Below the pieces are notes generated by a model, which had not been told where the DNA came from, did not search any database, and saw only the letters and a list, made by a program, of their open reading frames with translations. The position numbers and the translations under genes are program-made. This document shows positions 50,258 to 60,826 of a DNA stretch of 64,000 nt, piece after piece (position 1 is the first letter of the stretch; every line of letters starts with the position of its first letter). Origin of the DNA: Leclercia sp. LSNIH1 (lineage in GTDB: Bacteria > Pseudomonadota > Gammaproteobacteria > Enterobacterales > Enterobacteriaceae); assembly GCF_002902985.1 (NCBI RefSeq), contig NZ_CP026167.1, forward strand, positions 1,178,001 through 1,242,000, given 5' to 3'.

Positions 50258-51241
50258 TCAAGGGATAAGCAAACTCGATCCCTGCGTCGCCCGGCTCTCC
50301 AGCGCTTCATGCGCGCGTTGCGCATCACTCAGCGGATACTTCTGCGCCTCGGCCACATCCACCTTAATGACCCCGCTGGCAATCAACGAGAACAGCTCGT
50401 TGCTGGCCTCGACCAGTTCGTCATGGTTGGTGATATAGCCCTGCAGCGAAGGACGGGTGGCAAACAGCGACCCCTTCTGGTTAAGAATGCCGAGGTTAAC
50501 GCCGGTCACCGGGCCGGAAGCATTGCCGAAGCTGACCATCAAGCCGCGACGTTGCAGGCAGTCCAGCGAGGCTTCCCAGGTGTCTTTCCCCACCGAGTCA
50601 TACACCACACGCACCTTCTTGCCGCCGGTGATCTCTTTCACCCGCTCAACAATGCTCTCTTCACGGTAGTTAATCACCTGCCAGGCACCCGCCTGTAGCG
50701 CGCGCTGCGCCTTTTGCGCATTACCCACCGTGCCGATGAGTTTAGCCCCCAGCGCTTTTGCCCACTGGCAGGCGATCAGGCCCACACCGCCGGCGGCAGC
50801 GTGGAACAGAAACTGTTCGTCAGGTTTGATTTCGTAGGTTTTGCGCAACAGGTAGAAGACCGTCAGCCCCTTCAGGAAGGAGGCGGCTGCCTGCTCATAG
50901 GAGATGGCGCCGGGCAGAATCGCTGCTTTATCTGCCGGGACGTTATGGACCGAGCTGTAGGCGCCGAGAGCCGATTGCGCATACACCACGCGATCGCCCT
51001 CTTTAATATGTTTTACCGCACTACCGACTTTCACCACCACGCCCGCCGCCTCGGTACCCAGACCGCTCGGCAGAGCAGGGGGCGGATAGAGCCCGCTGCG
51101 GATGTAGGTGTCGATGTAGTTAATACCAATGGCTTTGTTTTCGACCTGGACTTCGTTCTCCCCAGGCGCGGTGGGAGTGAACTCTACCGCCCTGAGAACG
51201 TCCGGGCCGCCGTGTTTATGAAATTCAATACGCGTTGCCAT
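50258..51241 (-). CDS. qorA: NADPH:quinone oxidoreductase QorA
   Basis: The start MATRIEFHKHGGPDVL with GGAGG upstream gives 327 residues, the E. coli length. The frame to 51286 is longer only by chance. It is a zinc-free medium-chain dehydrogenase, with a GroES-like N-domain and the NADPH loop AAAGGVGLIACQWAKALGAK (about 147-166). It reduces quinones with NADPH. It is divergent from dnaB across 71 bases. Confidence 0.96.
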   Translation of the reverse strand: MATRIEFHKHGGPDVLRAVEFTPTAPGENEVQVENKAIGINYIDTYIRSGLYPPPALPSGLGTEAAGVVVKVGSAVKHIKEGDRVVYAQSALGAYSSVHNVPADKAAILPGAISYEQAAASFLKGLTVFYLLRKTYEIKPDEQFLFHAAAGGVGLIACQWAKALGAKLIGTVGNAQKAQRALQAGAWQVINYREESIVERVKEITGGKKVRVVYDSVGKDTWEASLDCLQRRGLMVSFGNASGPVTGVNLGILNQKGSLFATRPSLQGYITNHDELVEASNELFSLIASGVIKVDVAEAQKYPLSDAQRAHEALESRATQGSSLLIP

Positions 51242-51312
51242 GCTCCCTCCATTAGAATTAGAAAATATGGTAATCTTTCGACCCACTCTCTATCTCGGTA
51301 ACTCCATTCACT

Positions 51313-52725
51313 ATGGCAGGAAACAAACCCTTCAACAAACAGACTGAACCCCGGGAACGCGATCCCCAGTTAGCCGGATTAAAGGTCCCGCCTCACTCGA
51401 TCGAAGCGGAACAGTCGGTGTTGGGCGGTTTAATGCTGGATAACGAACGCTGGGACGATGTCGCCGAGCGCGTGGTCACTGACGATTTCTACACCCGCCC
51501 GCACCGCCATATCTTTACCGAAATGGCGCGGTTGCAGGAGTCAGGCAGCCCTATCGACCTGATCACGCTCGCGGAATCGCTGGAGCGTCAGGGGCAGTTG
51601 GAGTCGGTAGGCGGCTTCGCTTATCTGGCTGAACTGTCAAAAAACACCCCAAGCGCGGCGAACATCAGCGCCTATGCGGACATCGTGCGTGAACGTGCGG
51701 TGGTACGCGACATGATTTCCGTTGCCAACGAAATCGCCGAAGCTGGTTTCGATCCGCAGGGGCGTAACAGTGATGAACTGCTCGACCTGGCCGAATCCCG
51801 GGTCTTTAAAATTGCCGAAAGCCGGGCCAATAAAGACGAAGGGCCGAAGAACATCGCCGACGTGCTTGATGCCACCGTGTCGCGTATTGAGCAGCTGTTC
51901 CAGCAGCCGCACGATGGGGTGACGGGCGTTAACACGGGCTATGACGATCTGAATAAAAAGACCGCCGGTTTGCAGCCGTCGGATCTGATTATCGTCGCCG
52001 CCCGTCCGTCGATGGGTAAGACGACCTTTGCGATGAACCTCGTCGAAAACGCGGCGATGTTGCAGGATAAACCGGTGTTAATCTTCAGTCTGGAGATGCC
52101 CTCCGAGCAGATCATGATGCGTTCTCTGGCCTCGCTGTCCCGCGTGGACCAGACCCGGATTCGTACCGGGCAACTGGACGATGAGGACTGGGCGCGGATC
52201 TCCGGCACCATGGGTATTCTGCTGGAAAAACGTAATATCTATATTGATGACTCCTCCGGCCTGACGCCAACGGAAGTGCGCTCCCGTGCGCGCCGTATCG
52301 CCCGCGAGCACGGCGGCATTGGCCTGATCATGATCGACTACCTCCAGCTGATGCGCGTCCCGTCGCTCTCTGATAACCGAACGCTTGAGATCGCCGAAAT
52401 CTCCCGCTCGCTGAAAGCGCTGGCGAAAGAGTTGCAGGTGCCAGTGGTTGCGCTGTCGCAGCTTAACCGCTCCCTGGAGCAGCGTGCCGACAAACGTCCT
52501 GTTAACTCCGACCTGCGTGAATCCGGCTCTATCGAGCAGGATGCTGACTTAATCATGTTCATCTATCGTGACGAGGTTTATCACGAGAACAGCGACCTGA
52601 AAGGGATCGCGGAAATTATTATCGGTAAGCAGCGTAACGGCCCCATCGGTACGGTGCGGCTTACCTTTAACGGCCAGTGGTCGCGTTTCGACAACTATGC
52701 TGGCCCGCAATACGATGACGAATAA
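51313..52725 (+). CDS. dnaB: replicative DNA helicase DnaB
   Basis: At 470 residues it is one less than in E. coli. The N-terminal DnaG-binding domain (about 30-170) is followed by the RecA-like motor with Walker A RPSMGKTTFA (231-240), the Walker B aspartate in IGLIMIDYLQLMR and the arginine finger region DLRESGSIEQDADL. The hexamer unwinds the replication fork and recruits primase. No intein is present. It is 31 bases before alr. Confidence 0.98.
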   Translation: MAGNKPFNKQTEPRERDPQLAGLKVPPHSIEAEQSVLGGLMLDNERWDDVAERVVTDDFYTRPHRHIFTEMARLQESGSPIDLITLAESLERQGQLESVGGFAYLAELSKNTPSAANISAYADIVRERAVVRDMISVANEIAEAGFDPQGRNSDELLDLAESRVFKIAESRANKDEGPKNIADVLDATVSRIEQLFQQPHDGVTGVNTGYDDLNKKTAGLQPSDLIIVAARPSMGKTTFAMNLVENAAMLQDKPVLIFSLEMPSEQIMMRSLASLSRVDQTRIRTGQLDDEDWARISGTMGILLEKRNIYIDDSSGLTPTEVRSRARRIAREHGGIGLIMIDYLQLMRVPSLSDNRTLEIAEISRSLKALAKELQVPVVALSQLNRSLEQRADKRPVNSDLRESGSIEQDADLIMFIYRDEVYHENSDLKGIAEIIIGKQRNGPIGTVRLTFNGQWSRFDNYAGPQYDDE

Positions 52726-52756
52726 CTCTCCGACCTTCTTTTAACAAGGATTTGCA

Positions 52757-53836
52757 ATGCAAGCGGCAACAGTTGTCATTAACCGCCGCGCTCTGCGACA
52801 CAACCTGCAACGCCTGCGTGAACTGGCGCCCGCCAGCAAGCTCGTTGCAGTCGTGAAAGCGAACGCTTACGGACACGGTCTTATTGAGACCGCGCGAACG
52901 CTCCCTGATGCCGACGCCTTTGGCGTCGCCCGTCTCGAAGAAGCCCTGCGTCTGCGCGAAGGGGGGATCACCCAGCCGATTCTGCTGCTCGAAGGCTTCT
53001 TTAACGCCGCCGATCTCCCGACTATCGCCACGCAACGGCTGCATACCGCCGTACACAATCTTGAGCAGCTCGAAGCGCTGGAAAACACGGTGCTCAGCGA
53101 GCCCGTCACCGTTTGGATGAAGCTCGACACCGGCATGCACCGTCTGGGCGTGCGCCCGGAGCAGGCGGAGGCGTTTTACCAGCGCTTAAGCCAGTGCAGG
53201 AATGTACGTCAGCCGGTCAATATCGTCAGCCATTTTGCCCGCGCCGATGAGCCTGACTGTGGTGCCACCGAGCAGCAGCTCGATATCTTCAACACCTTCT
53301 GCGAAGGCAAGCCGGGCATGCGCTCGATTGCGGCATCCGGCGGTATTTTGCTCTGGCCGCAGTCTCATTTCGACTGGGCACGTCCAGGCATAATCCTGTA
53401 CGGCGTCTCGCCGCTGGAGGGTAAGCCCTGGGGGCCGGACCTCGGTTTTCAGCCAGTAATGTCGCTCACCTCCAGCCTGATTGCGGTGCGCGAGCACAAA
53501 GCCGGGGAGCCGGTGGGCTACGGCGGGACCTGGATCAGCGAGCGCGACACCCGTTTAGGCGTGGTGGCGATGGGCTACGGCGACGGCTATCCGCGCGCGG
53601 CGCCATCCGGGACGCCAGTGCTGGTGAATGGCCGGGAAGTGACCATCGCTGGCCGCGTGGCGATGGATATGATCTGCGTCGACCTCGGGCCAGAGGCCCT
53701 GGAGAAAGCGGGCGATCCGGTGACGCTGTGGGGTGAAGGTTTGCCCGTGGAACGGATCGCGGAAATCACGAAAGTAAGTGCTTACGAACTTATCACGCGA
53801 CTGACGTCGCGCCTGGCGATGCGGTACCTGGATTGA
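52757..53836 (+). CDS. alr: alanine racemase (biosynthetic)
   Basis: The 359 residues equal the E. coli length. The PLP lysine is Lys34 in [10 protein letters not shown], and the catalytic tyrosine region is [17 protein letters not shown]. It makes D-alanine for the cell wall. The ATG follows CAAGGATTTGC. It is probably partly co-transcribed with dnaB. No terminator of the usual form follows; instead there is a structured gap before tyrB. Confidence 0.97.
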   Translation: MQAATVVINRRALRHNLQRLRELAPASKLVAVVKANAYGHGLIETARTLPDADAFGVARLEEALRLREGGITQPILLLEGFFNAADLPTIATQRLHTAVHNLEQLEALENTVLSEPVTVWMKLDTGMHRLGVRPEQAEAFYQRLSQCRNVRQPVNIVSHFARADEPDCGATEQQLDIFNTFCEGKPGMRSIAASGGILLWPQSHFDWARPGIILYGVSPLEGKPWGPDLGFQPVMSLTSSLIAVREHKAGEPVGYGGTWISERDTRLGVVAMGYGDGYPRAAPSGTPVLVNGREVTIAGRVAMDMICVDLGPEALEKAGDPVTLWGEGLPVERIAEITKVSAYELITRLTSRLAMRYLD

Positions 53837-54164
53837 GCGTGACTTTGCTTGTAGGGATGAGAGAGCGCCAGTAATTTTCTTGCCGGTAGCCCAGGTCGCC
53901 AGGGTGGTGGCGATTGAGCCACCCTGGCACGTTCACCGGTTCAGATGTATCAGAGAAGCAAGGAACGTAAGGTGAACGGAACCACCACCTGAGTCGCAGG
54001 TTCCCCCTCATCCTCAGGTTGAAGAAGCCGACTGTGCCTGTTTTTTATGAAGTGCCACGCAACGTGTCGACCATACCCCATCTTCATTAACATCCTCTCG
54101 ATCTTCTTCCACTTCCGGTTTATTGTTGAATTCCCTGCCTCATTATTATCCGGAGAACCATCGC
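53837..54164. other. structured alr-tyrB intergenic region, unassigned
   Basis: The 328 bases contain a series of inverted repeats: CCAGGGTGG (53899-53907) with CCACCCTGG (53919-53927); GTTCACC (53931-53937) with GGTGAAC (53971-53977); and ACCTG/CAGGT within 53986-54000, extended by GGA/TCC. A T-run (TGTTTTTTAT) follows at about 54039. No TyrR box (TGTAAA-N6-TTTACA) was found although tyrB is a TyrR target in E. coli. The sequence could be a small RNA, a tyrB leader or a dispersed repeat. Confidence 0.5.
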
Positions 54165-55358
54165 GTGTTCCAGAAAGTCGACGCCTATGCTGGCGACCCT
54201 ATCCTCTCCTTAATGGAGCGTTTCAAAGACGATCCGCGTGGCGATAAAGTTAACCTCAGTATCGGTCTTTACTACAACGAAGCGGGCATCATCCCGCAGC
54301 TGCAGGCCGTTGCCAAAGCCGAAGCGCGTCTGAACGCCACGCCACACGGTGCGTCGCTCTATCTGCCGATGGAAGGACTCAACAGCTACCGTCACACCAT
54401 CGCCCCACTGCTGTTTGGCGCAGACCATCCGGTGCTGGCACAGAAGCGTGTTGCAACCATCCAGACGCTGGGCGGGTCAGGCGCGCTGAAGGTCGGCGCC
54501 GACTTCCTGCACAAATATTTTCCGGAGTCGGGTGTCTGGGTGAGCGATCCGACCTGGGAAAATCATGTCGCCATCTTTGAAGGCGCGGGCTTCACGGTGA
54601 ATACCTATCCGTGGTTCGACGACCAGACTAACGGCGTACGCGTTGGCGCCTTGCTGGAAAAACTGAGCACCCTGCCGGAACGCAGCATCGTGCTGCTGCA
54701 TCCGTGCTGCCATAACCCGACCGGTGCCGATCTGACGAATGCGCAGTGGGATGCGGTTATCGAGGTGCTGAAAGCCCGCAACCTGATCCCGTTCCTCGAC
54801 ATCGCCTACCAGGGCTTTGGCGCCGGGATGGAAGAGGATGCTTACGCCATCCGCGCCATTGCCAGCGCAGGTCTGCCGGCGCTGGTCAGCAACTCCTTCT
54901 CCAAAATCTTCTCGCTGTATGGCGAACGTGTCGGCGGTCTGTCTGTGGTCTGCGAAGATCAGGACGCCGCCGGGCGCGTGCTGGGCCAGCTGAAGGCGAC
55001 CGTGCGTCGTATCTACTCCAGCCCACCAAACTTCGGGGCGCAGGTGGTGGCGACCGTGCTCGGCGATGACGAACTCAAAGCCGAGTGGCTGGCAGAGGTG
55101 GAAGCGATGCGTACCCGCATTCTCGCCATGCGTCAGACGCTGGTGGATGTGCTGAAGGATGCCGTTCCGGGGCACAACTTCGACTACCTGCTACAGCAGC
55201 GCGGCATGTTCAGCTATACCGGCTTTAGCGCACAGCAGGTGGACCGCCTGCGCGACGAGTTCGGCGTCTATCTGATTGCCAGTGGACGCATGTGCGTTGC
55301 AGGCCTGAATAGCGGCAACGTTCAGCGTGTGGCGAAGGCCTTTGCCGCTGTAATGTAA
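54165..55358 (+). CDS. tyrB: aromatic-amino-acid aminotransferase TyrB
   Basis: The GTG at 54165 ([16 protein letters not shown]) with CGGAGAA upstream gives 397 residues, the E. coli length. An ATG-free extension back to 54123 is not supported. It is a class I PLP aminotransferase, with the PLP lysine in [19 protein letters not shown] and the conserved [13 protein letters not shown] loop. It forms tyrosine and phenylalanine (and can form leucine) from their keto acids. Confidence 0.97.
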   Translation: MFQKVDAYAGDPILSLMERFKDDPRGDKVNLSIGLYYNEAGIIPQLQAVAKAEARLNATPHGASLYLPMEGLNSYRHTIAPLLFGADHPVLAQKRVATIQTLGGSGALKVGADFLHKYFPESGVWVSDPTWENHVAIFEGAGFTVNTYPWFDDQTNGVRVGALLEKLSTLPERSIVLLHPCCHNPTGADLTNAQWDAVIEVLKARNLIPFLDIAYQGFGAGMEEDAYAIRAIASAGLPALVSNSFSKIFSLYGERVGGLSVVCEDQDAAGRVLGQLKATVRRIYSSPPNFGAQVVATVLGDDELKAEWLAEVEAMRTRILAMRQTLVDVLKDAVPGHNFDYLLQQRGMFSYTGFSAQQVDRLRDEFGVYLIASGRMCVAGLNSGNVQRVAKAFAAVM

Positions 55359-55552
55359 GCACTTACTCACGACTTCCTTCTTTAGCGAAGGGGGTCGTTA
55401 AGAAGTACAGCCGCGCTTTGTGATATCCCTCTTTCTATTGCGACAGAGAGAGAAATTCTCCTTTCCTTCCCCTCCCGCTGCGGTTATTTTCGATGGGGCT
55501 TTTGACCATCCGCTCAAAAATAAAACAACAATCTGAATATTCTGGGTAAAAA

Positions 55553-56263
55553 ATGCGCAAGATCATACTGGCGCTCAGCGCTTCCTGCTTATTGCTCTCG
55601 CTCAGCAACCCAGCCGTGGCTCGCCCCTCTTCACCTCCACCGTTATATCCGGGCACAACCGCCGCCAGATTGGCTGAGCAGGCGCCCGTTCACTGGGTTT
55701 CCGTCGCACAAATTGAAAAAAGTCTGCTCGGGCGTCCACCCATGTCGGTGGGGTTTGATATTGATGACACCGTCCTGTTTTCCAGCCCTGGCTTCTGGCG
55801 GGGTAAAAAAACCTGGTCTCCGGAGAGCGATGAGTACCTGAAAAATCCGGCATTCTGGGAGCAGATGAATAACGGCTGGGATGCGTTCAGCATTCCCAAA
55901 GAGGTGGCGCGGGCGCTGATCGCCATGCACCTGAAGCGCGGCGACAACATCTGGTTTATTACCGGGCGTCATTTCACTAAAACCGAAACGGTCACGAAAA
56001 CCTTGCAGGACGCCTTTCTGATACCCGCCGTATCTATGAATCCGGTGATTTTTATTGGCGGAAAGGGGGAGAGGACCAAAACGCCGTGGATTGCCCAGAA
56101 ACAGATTAAGATTTACTACGGCGACGCGGATAGCGACATCAACGCGGCGCGTGAAGCGGGTGCCAGGGGGATTCGGGTTTTGCGGGCGTCGAACTCCACC
56201 CAAAAACCGCTGCCTCAGGCGGGAGACTTTGGGGAAGAGGTGATCGTTAACTCAGAATATTGA
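55553..56263 (+). CDS. aphA: class B acid phosphatase AphA
   Basis: The 236-residue protein has a signal peptide cut after about AVA23. The HAD/DDDD nucleophile motif is FDIDDTV (68-74, Asp69 and Asp71), followed by WFITGRHF and the metal-binding [17 protein letters not shown] near the C-terminus. It is a periplasmic tetrameric phosphatase and phosphotransferase acting on nucleotides and organic phosphates. A long 194-base leader separates it from tyrB; only a weak hairpin is visible at 55369-55398. Confidence 0.96.
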   Translation: MRKIILALSASCLLLSLSNPAVARPSSPPPLYPGTTAARLAEQAPVHWVSVAQIEKSLLGRPPMSVGFDIDDTVLFSSPGFWRGKKTWSPESDEYLKNPAFWEQMNNGWDAFSIPKEVARALIAMHLKRGDNIWFITGRHFTKTETVTKTLQDAFLIPAVSMNPVIFIGGKGERTKTPWIAQKQIKIYYGDADSDINAAREAGARGIRVLRASNSTQKPLPQAGDFGEEVIVNSEY

Positions 56264-56377
56264 GTCTCTTTTGGCGCAGGAAAGAACACTTTTTAAGCAG
56301 ATTTACCTGCTGCGGGTTTTACCTTTCGTCGTATTGCTGCACACTTAGAGGGATCAACCTGTAAAACGGAGCAGCAC

Positions 56378-56794
56378 ATGTGGTATCAGCAAACCCTGAC
56401 CCTGCGCGCCAGGTCTCGCGGTTTTCACCTGGTGACGGATGAGGTCATCGGTCAGATTCGCGATCTTCCCCGCATCAACGTGGGTTTACTTCATCTGTTG
56501 CTGCAACACACGTCAGCCTCTCTCACTCTTAACGAGAACTGCGATCCCACCGTCCGTTCCGATATGGAGCAGCATTTTCTCAAATCCATTCCCGATAATG
56601 CCCGCTGGGAACACGATGACGAGGGGCCAGACGACATGCCTTCCCATATTAAATCCTCCACGCTAGGCGTCTCTTTGCTGCTGCCGGTCAATCATGGCCG
56701 TCTGCAGCTGGGCACCTGGCAGGGGATCTGGCTGGGAGAACATCGTATCCACGGCGGTTCGCGCAAAATCATCGCCACGCTACAAGGGGAATAA
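56378..56794 (+). CDS. yjbQ: YjbQ family protein (UPF0047)
   Basis: The 138 residues equal the E. coli length. The UPF0047 fold is marked by [20 protein letters not shown] (about 41-60), the [13 protein letters not shown] metal-site stretch, and [12 protein letters not shown] near the end. The E. coli protein has weak thiamine phosphate synthase activity; the true role is open. It runs two bases before yjbR, so the two are translationally linked. Confidence 0.94.
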   Translation: MWYQQTLTLRARSRGFHLVTDEVIGQIRDLPRINVGLLHLLLQHTSASLTLNENCDPTVRSDMEQHFLKSIPDNARWEHDDEGPDDMPSHIKSSTLGVSLLLPVNHGRLQLGTWQGIWLGEHRIHGGSRKIIATLQGE

Positions 56795-56796
56795 AG

Positions 56797-57150
56797 ATGA
56801 CAATTTCGGAGATACTTCAGTACTGCATGAATAAGCCGGGTGCGGAGCAAAGCGTGCACAGCGACTGGAAGGCAACCCAGATCAAAGTCGCCGACGTGCT
56901 GTTTGCGATGGTGAAAGATGTGGAGGGGCGTCCGGCGGCCTCGTTAAAAACCAGCCCTGAACTGGCAGAACTGTTGCGCCAGCAGCACAGCGACGTGCGT
57001 CCCAGCAAGCACCTGAATAAAGCGCACTGGAGCACGGTCTATCTGGACGGGTCGATTCCCGATTCGCAGATTTATTACCTGGTGGATGCCTCTTACACGC
57101 AGGCGGTGGAACTGCTGCCGGAGATGACCCGGCAGCAGCTGTCAGTGTAA
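56797..57150 (+). CDS. yjbR: YjbR, MmcQ/YjbR-family protein
   Basis: The 117-residue protein of the CyaY-like MmcQ/YjbR fold is recognised by CMNKPGAEQSVHSDWKATQI, the KTSPELAELLRQQHSDVRPS block and LNKAHWSTVYLDG. It is thought to bind DNA, but the function is unknown. It begins two bases after the yjbQ stop. Its stop abuts the uvrA stop at 57150/57151 with no gap. Confidence 0.93.
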   Translation: MTISEILQYCMNKPGAEQSVHSDWKATQIKVADVLFAMVKDVEGRPAASLKTSPELAELLRQQHSDVRPSKHLNKAHWSTVYLDGSIPDSQIYYLVDASYTQAVELLPEMTRQQLSV

Positions 57151-59976
57151 CTACTTCAGAAGCGGTTTAAGGAAGCGGGCGGTGTGCGAGGCTTCGCACT
57201 CCGCGACGGTTTCCGGGGTGCCGGAAACGAAAATTTCACCGCCGCCGCTGCCGCCTTCCGGACCGAGATCGACAATCCAGTCCGCGGTTTTAATCACGTC
57301 CAGGTTGTGCTCAATCACCACGATGGTGTTGCCCTGATCTCTGAGCTGGTGCAGCACGTCGAGAAGCTGCTGGATATCGGCAAAGTGCAGACCGGTGGTC
57401 GGCTCATCCAGAATGTAGAGCGTCTGTCCGGTGCCGCGTTTGGAGAGTTCACGCGCCAGCTTCACGCGCTGCGCCTCCCCGCCCGAGAGGGTAGTTGCTG
57501 ACTGGCCCAGACGAATGTAGGTCAGACCAACATCCATCAGGGTCTGGAGCTTACGCGCCAGCGCCGGAACGGCATCAAAGAACTCGCGCGCCTCTTCGAT
57601 GGTCATATCCAGCACTTCGTGGATGGTCTTGCCTTTATATTTGATCTCCAGCGTTTCGCGGTTATAGCGTTTGCCTTTGCACTGGTCGCACGGCACGTAG
57701 ATATCCGGCAGGAAGTGCATCTCAACTTTGATCACCCCATCGCCCTGACAGGCTTCGCAGCGCCCGCCGCGCACGTTAAAGCTGAAGCGGCCCGGCGTGT
57801 AGCCGCGTGAGCGCGATTCCGGCACGCCGGCAAAGAGTTCACGTACCGGCGTGAAGACACCGGTATAGGTCGCCGGGTTAGAGCGCGGGGTACGACCAAT
57901 CGGGCTCTGGTCGATATCGATCACCTTGTCGAAGTGCTCAAGCCCGGTGATGTCACGGTACGGCGCAGGCTCTGCCAGCGTTGCACCGTTCAGCTGAGTC
58001 TGCGCAATCGGGAACAGGGTGTCGTTAATCAGCGTCGATTTACCGGAACCCGACACCCCGGTAATGCAGGTGAACAGGCCGACCGGCAGGGTGAGCGTCA
58101 CATCTTTCAGGTTGTTGCCGCGGGCGCCGGTGAGTTTCAGCACTTTTTCCGGGTTGGCAGGCACGCGCTGTTTTGGCACCTCAATCTTGCGTTGACCGCT
58201 CATGTACTGGCCGGTCAGGGACTCCGGCACCGCCATGATGGCGTCCAGCGGCCCTTCCGCCACTACCTGGCCGCCGTGGACACCCGCGCCCGGCCCGATG
58301 TCGATCACGTGGTCGGCGGCGCGGATGGCATCTTCATCGTGCTCGACCACAATCACCGTGTTGCCGAGGTTACGCAGGTGAATCAGGGTGCCAAGCAGAC
58401 GTTCGTTGTCACGCTGATGCAGGCCGATAGAGGGCTCATCCAGCACGTACATGACGCCCACTAAGCCCGCACCAATCTGGCTCGCCAGACGGATACGCTG
58501 GGCCTCGCCGCCGGAGAGCGTCTCTGCGGAGCGGGAAAGCGTCAGGTAGTTGAGGCCAACGTTCACCAGGAATTTCAGACGATCGCCAATCTCTTTCAGC
58601 ACTTTCTCGGCGATTTTCGCCCGCTGGCCGGAGAGCTTCAGGTTAGTGAAGAAATCCATCGCATGACCGATGCTCATGTCTGAGATGGCCGGCAGCGGCG
58701 TGTTTTCCACATACACATGGCGCGCTTCACGACGCAGACGAGTACCGTCACAGGTGGCGCAGGAGCGGTTGCTGATGAACTTCGCCAGCTCTTCACGCAC
58801 GGCGCTGGATTCGGTCTCTTTGTAGCGGCGCTCCATATTGTGCAGCACGCCTTCAAACGGATGGCGACGTACCGAGGTATCGCCGCGATCGTTCATGTAT
58901 TTGAACTCGATGTTCTCTTTGCCGGAACCGAACAGGATCACTTTGTGCACGTTCGGGCTCAGGCTGCCCCACGGCGCTTCAACGTCAAATTTATAGTGCT
59001 CTGCCAGCGACTTCAGCATCTGGAAATAGTAGAAGTTACGCTTATCCCAGCCGCGGATGGCGCCGCCAGCCAGCGACAGTTCAGGATTCTGGATCACCCG
59101 ATCGGGATCGAAGTACTGCTGTACGCCCAGGCCATCACAGGTCGGGCAGGCGCCCGCCGGGTTGTTGAACGAGAACAGACGCGGTTCCAGCTCGCGCATG
59201 CTATAGCCGCACACCGGGCAGGCGAAATTGGCGGAGAAGAGCAGCTCCTCCGCTTTCGGGTCGTCCATATCGGCAACTACCGCCGTACCGCCGGAGAGAT
59301 CCAGTGCGGTCTCGAACGACTCCGCCAGGCGCTGGGTCATGTCGTCACGCACCTTAAAGCGGTCAATCACCACCTCTATGGTGTGTTTCTTTTGCAGTTC
59401 CAGCTTCGGTGGATCGGAGAGATCGCACACTTCCCCGTCGATACGGGCGCGGATATAGCCCTGGCTTGCCAGGTTTTCCAGCGTTTTGGTGTGTTCGCCC
59501 TTACGCTCTTTAATGATTGGCGCAAGCAGCATCAGGCGTCTGCCTTCCGGCTGCGCCAGCACGTTGTCCACCATCTGGCTGACGGTCTGCGCCGCCAGCG
59601 GGACATCGTGATCCGGACAGCGCGGCTCGCCTACGCGGGCATAGAGCAGACGCAGGTAGTCATGGATTTCGGTGATGGTCCCGACGGTGGAACGCGGGTT
59701 GTGGGAGGTCGACTTCTGCTCAATGGAGATGGCAGGCGACAACCCTTCAATATGGTCGACGTCCGGTTTTTCCATCAGCGACAGGAACTGGCGCGCATAG
59801 GCAGAGAGCGACTCAACGTAACGACGCTGACCTTCGGCATACAGGGTGTCGAAAGCCAGAGAGGATTTGCCTGAGCCTGAAAGCCCGGTGACGACAATCA
59901 GCTTGTCGCGAGGGATGACGAGGTTGATATTCTTGAGATTGTGGGTGCGGGCGCCCCGAACTTCGATCTTATCCAT
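57151..59976 (-). CDS. uvrA: excinuclease ABC subunit A (UvrA)
   Basis: The 941 residues comprise two ABC ATPase halves. Walker A sites are GLSGSGKSS (about 31-39) and GVSGSGKST (about 640-648), each with LSGGEAQR signatures. Zinc modules are [20 protein letters not shown] plus CPTC, and CEACQGDG plus CDQCKG. UvrA with UvrB finds bulky DNA lesions for nucleotide excision repair. It is divergent from ssb, and a LexA box sits between them. Confidence 0.98.
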   Translation of the reverse strand: MDKIEVRGARTHNLKNINLVIPRDKLIVVTGLSGSGKSSLAFDTLYAEGQRRYVESLSAYARQFLSLMEKPDVDHIEGLSPAISIEQKSTSHNPRSTVGTITEIHDYLRLLYARVGEPRCPDHDVPLAAQTVSQMVDNVLAQPEGRRLMLLAPIIKERKGEHTKTLENLASQGYIRARIDGEVCDLSDPPKLELQKKHTIEVVIDRFKVRDDMTQRLAESFETALDLSGGTAVVADMDDPKAEELLFSANFACPVCGYSMRELEPRLFSFNNPAGACPTCDGLGVQQYFDPDRVIQNPELSLAGGAIRGWDKRNFYYFQMLKSLAEHYKFDVEAPWGSLSPNVHKVILFGSGKENIEFKYMNDRGDTSVRRHPFEGVLHNMERRYKETESSAVREELAKFISNRSCATCDGTRLRREARHVYVENTPLPAISDMSIGHAMDFFTNLKLSGQRAKIAEKVLKEIGDRLKFLVNVGLNYLTLSRSAETLSGGEAQRIRLASQIGAGLVGVMYVLDEPSIGLHQRDNERLLGTLIHLRNLGNTVIVVEHDEDAIRAADHVIDIGPGAGVHGGQVVAEGPLDAIMAVPESLTGQYMSGQRKIEVPKQRVPANPEKVLKLTGARGNNLKDVTLTLPVGLFTCITGVSGSGKSTLINDTLFPIAQTQLNGATLAEPAPYRDITGLEHFDKVIDIDQSPIGRTPRSNPATYTGVFTPVRELFAGVPESRSRGYTPGRFSFNVRGGRCEACQGDGVIKVEMHFLPDIYVPCDQCKGKRYNRETLEIKYKGKTIHEVLDMTIEEAREFFDAVPALARKLQTLMDVGLTYIRLGQSATTLSGGEAQRVKLARELSKRGTGQTLYILDEPTTGLHFADIQQLLDVLHQLRDQGNTIVVIEHNLDVIKTADWIVDLGPEGGSGGGEIFVSGTPETVAECEASHTARFLKPLLK

Positions 59977-60063
59977 TCACCTTTCCCGGTAGGTAGATAC
60001 ACGGAATGCCTGGTTTGTTTGAAGGACAACCGGCATAAACGATTAATTATGACACAAATTGAC

Positions 60064-60079
60064 CTGGCTGGATATACAG
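60064..60079. promoter_or_regulatory. LexA (SOS) box between uvrA and ssb
   Basis: CTGGCTGGATATACAG fits CTG-N10-CAG and reads CTGTATATCCAGCCAG toward uvrA. It lies 88 bases from the uvrA start, as in E. coli where uvrA is strongly SOS-controlled and ssb only weakly. Confidence 0.88.
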
Positions 60080-60227
60080 TATTGAGATGCAAATTCAGAT
60101 TCGTTGTGCAAAAATAGACCACGAAAAGAGTTGGGTGGAATCCGCCTCGCAGCTATGAACATGCGGCATGGAAATGGTACACTCGCGCGTTTACACTATT
60201 TAGAAATTGTTTTCAGGAGACACGATC

Positions 60228-60755
60228 ATGGCCAGCAGAGGCGTAAACAAGGTGATTCTCGTCGGTAATCTGGGCCAGGACCCGGAAGTACGCTATATGC
60301 CGAGTGGTGGTGCAGTGGCCAACATTACGCTGGCTACCTCCGAATCCTGGCGTGATAAAGCGACCGGTGAGATGAAAGAGCAGACCGAATGGCACCGCGT
60401 CGTGCTGTTTGGCAAACTGGCCGAGGTGGCCGGTGAGTATCTGCGTAAAGGTTCTCAGGTCTATATCGAAGGCCAGCTGCGTACCCGCAAATGGACCGAT
60501 CAGTCTGGCCAGGAAAAATACACCACTGAAGTGGTGGTGAACGTTGGCGGTACCATGCAGATGCTGGGTGGCCGTCAGGGCGGTGGCGCGCCAGCAGGCG
60601 GCGGCCAGCAGCAGCAGGGCGGTTGGGGTCAGCCTCAGCAGCCGCAGGGCGGCAACCAGTTCAGCGGCGGCGCACAGTCCCGTCCGCAGCAGCCATCTGC
60701 GCCAGCGCAGTCCAACGAACCGCCAATGGACTTCGATGACGACATCCCGTTCTGA
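60228..60755 (+). CDS. ssb: single-stranded DNA-binding protein SSB
   Basis: The start [18 protein letters not shown] with AGGAGACA upstream gives 175 residues. The OB fold covers about 1-112, followed by a glycine- and glutamine-rich linker and the acidic tip DFDDDIPF that binds partner proteins. It covers single-stranded DNA in replication and repair. A clear terminator follows. In E. coli the next genes are yjcB and pdeC; here an unrelated block follows. Confidence 0.98.
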   Translation: MASRGVNKVILVGNLGQDPEVRYMPSGGAVANITLATSESWRDKATGEMKEQTEWHRVVLFGKLAEVAGEYLRKGSQVYIEGQLRTRKWTDQSGQEKYTTEVVVNVGGTMQMLGGRQGGGAPAGGGQQQQGGWGQPQQPQGGNQFSGGAQSRPQQPSAPAQSNEPPMDFDDDIPF

Positions 60756-60773
60756 TCTCTTGCAGAACGAAAT

Positions 60774-60800
60774 AAAAACCCTGCCTTGCAGGGTTTTTTT
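60774..60800 (+). terminator. ssb terminator
   Basis: AAAACCCTGCCTTGCAGGGT followed by a T-run is a perfect stem with an A-run and T-run on its flanks, so it may also serve the convergent lysR gene. Confidence 0.92.
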
Positions 60801-60826
60801 ATACCTGAGGGTCAGGAAAGGGTGAG

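Noticed and set aside
50157..50438. 93-codon plus-strand frame from the pspG 3' UTR into qorA
   Set aside because: It runs through the terminator and then antisense to qorA. There is no family match, and a 3' UTR RNA is the better reading.
53793..54011. 72-codon minus-strand frame overlapping the end of alr and the alr-tyrB gap
   Set aside because: No ribosome site, and it overlaps a conserved gene and a hairpin-rich block. Kept only as part of the intergenic finding.
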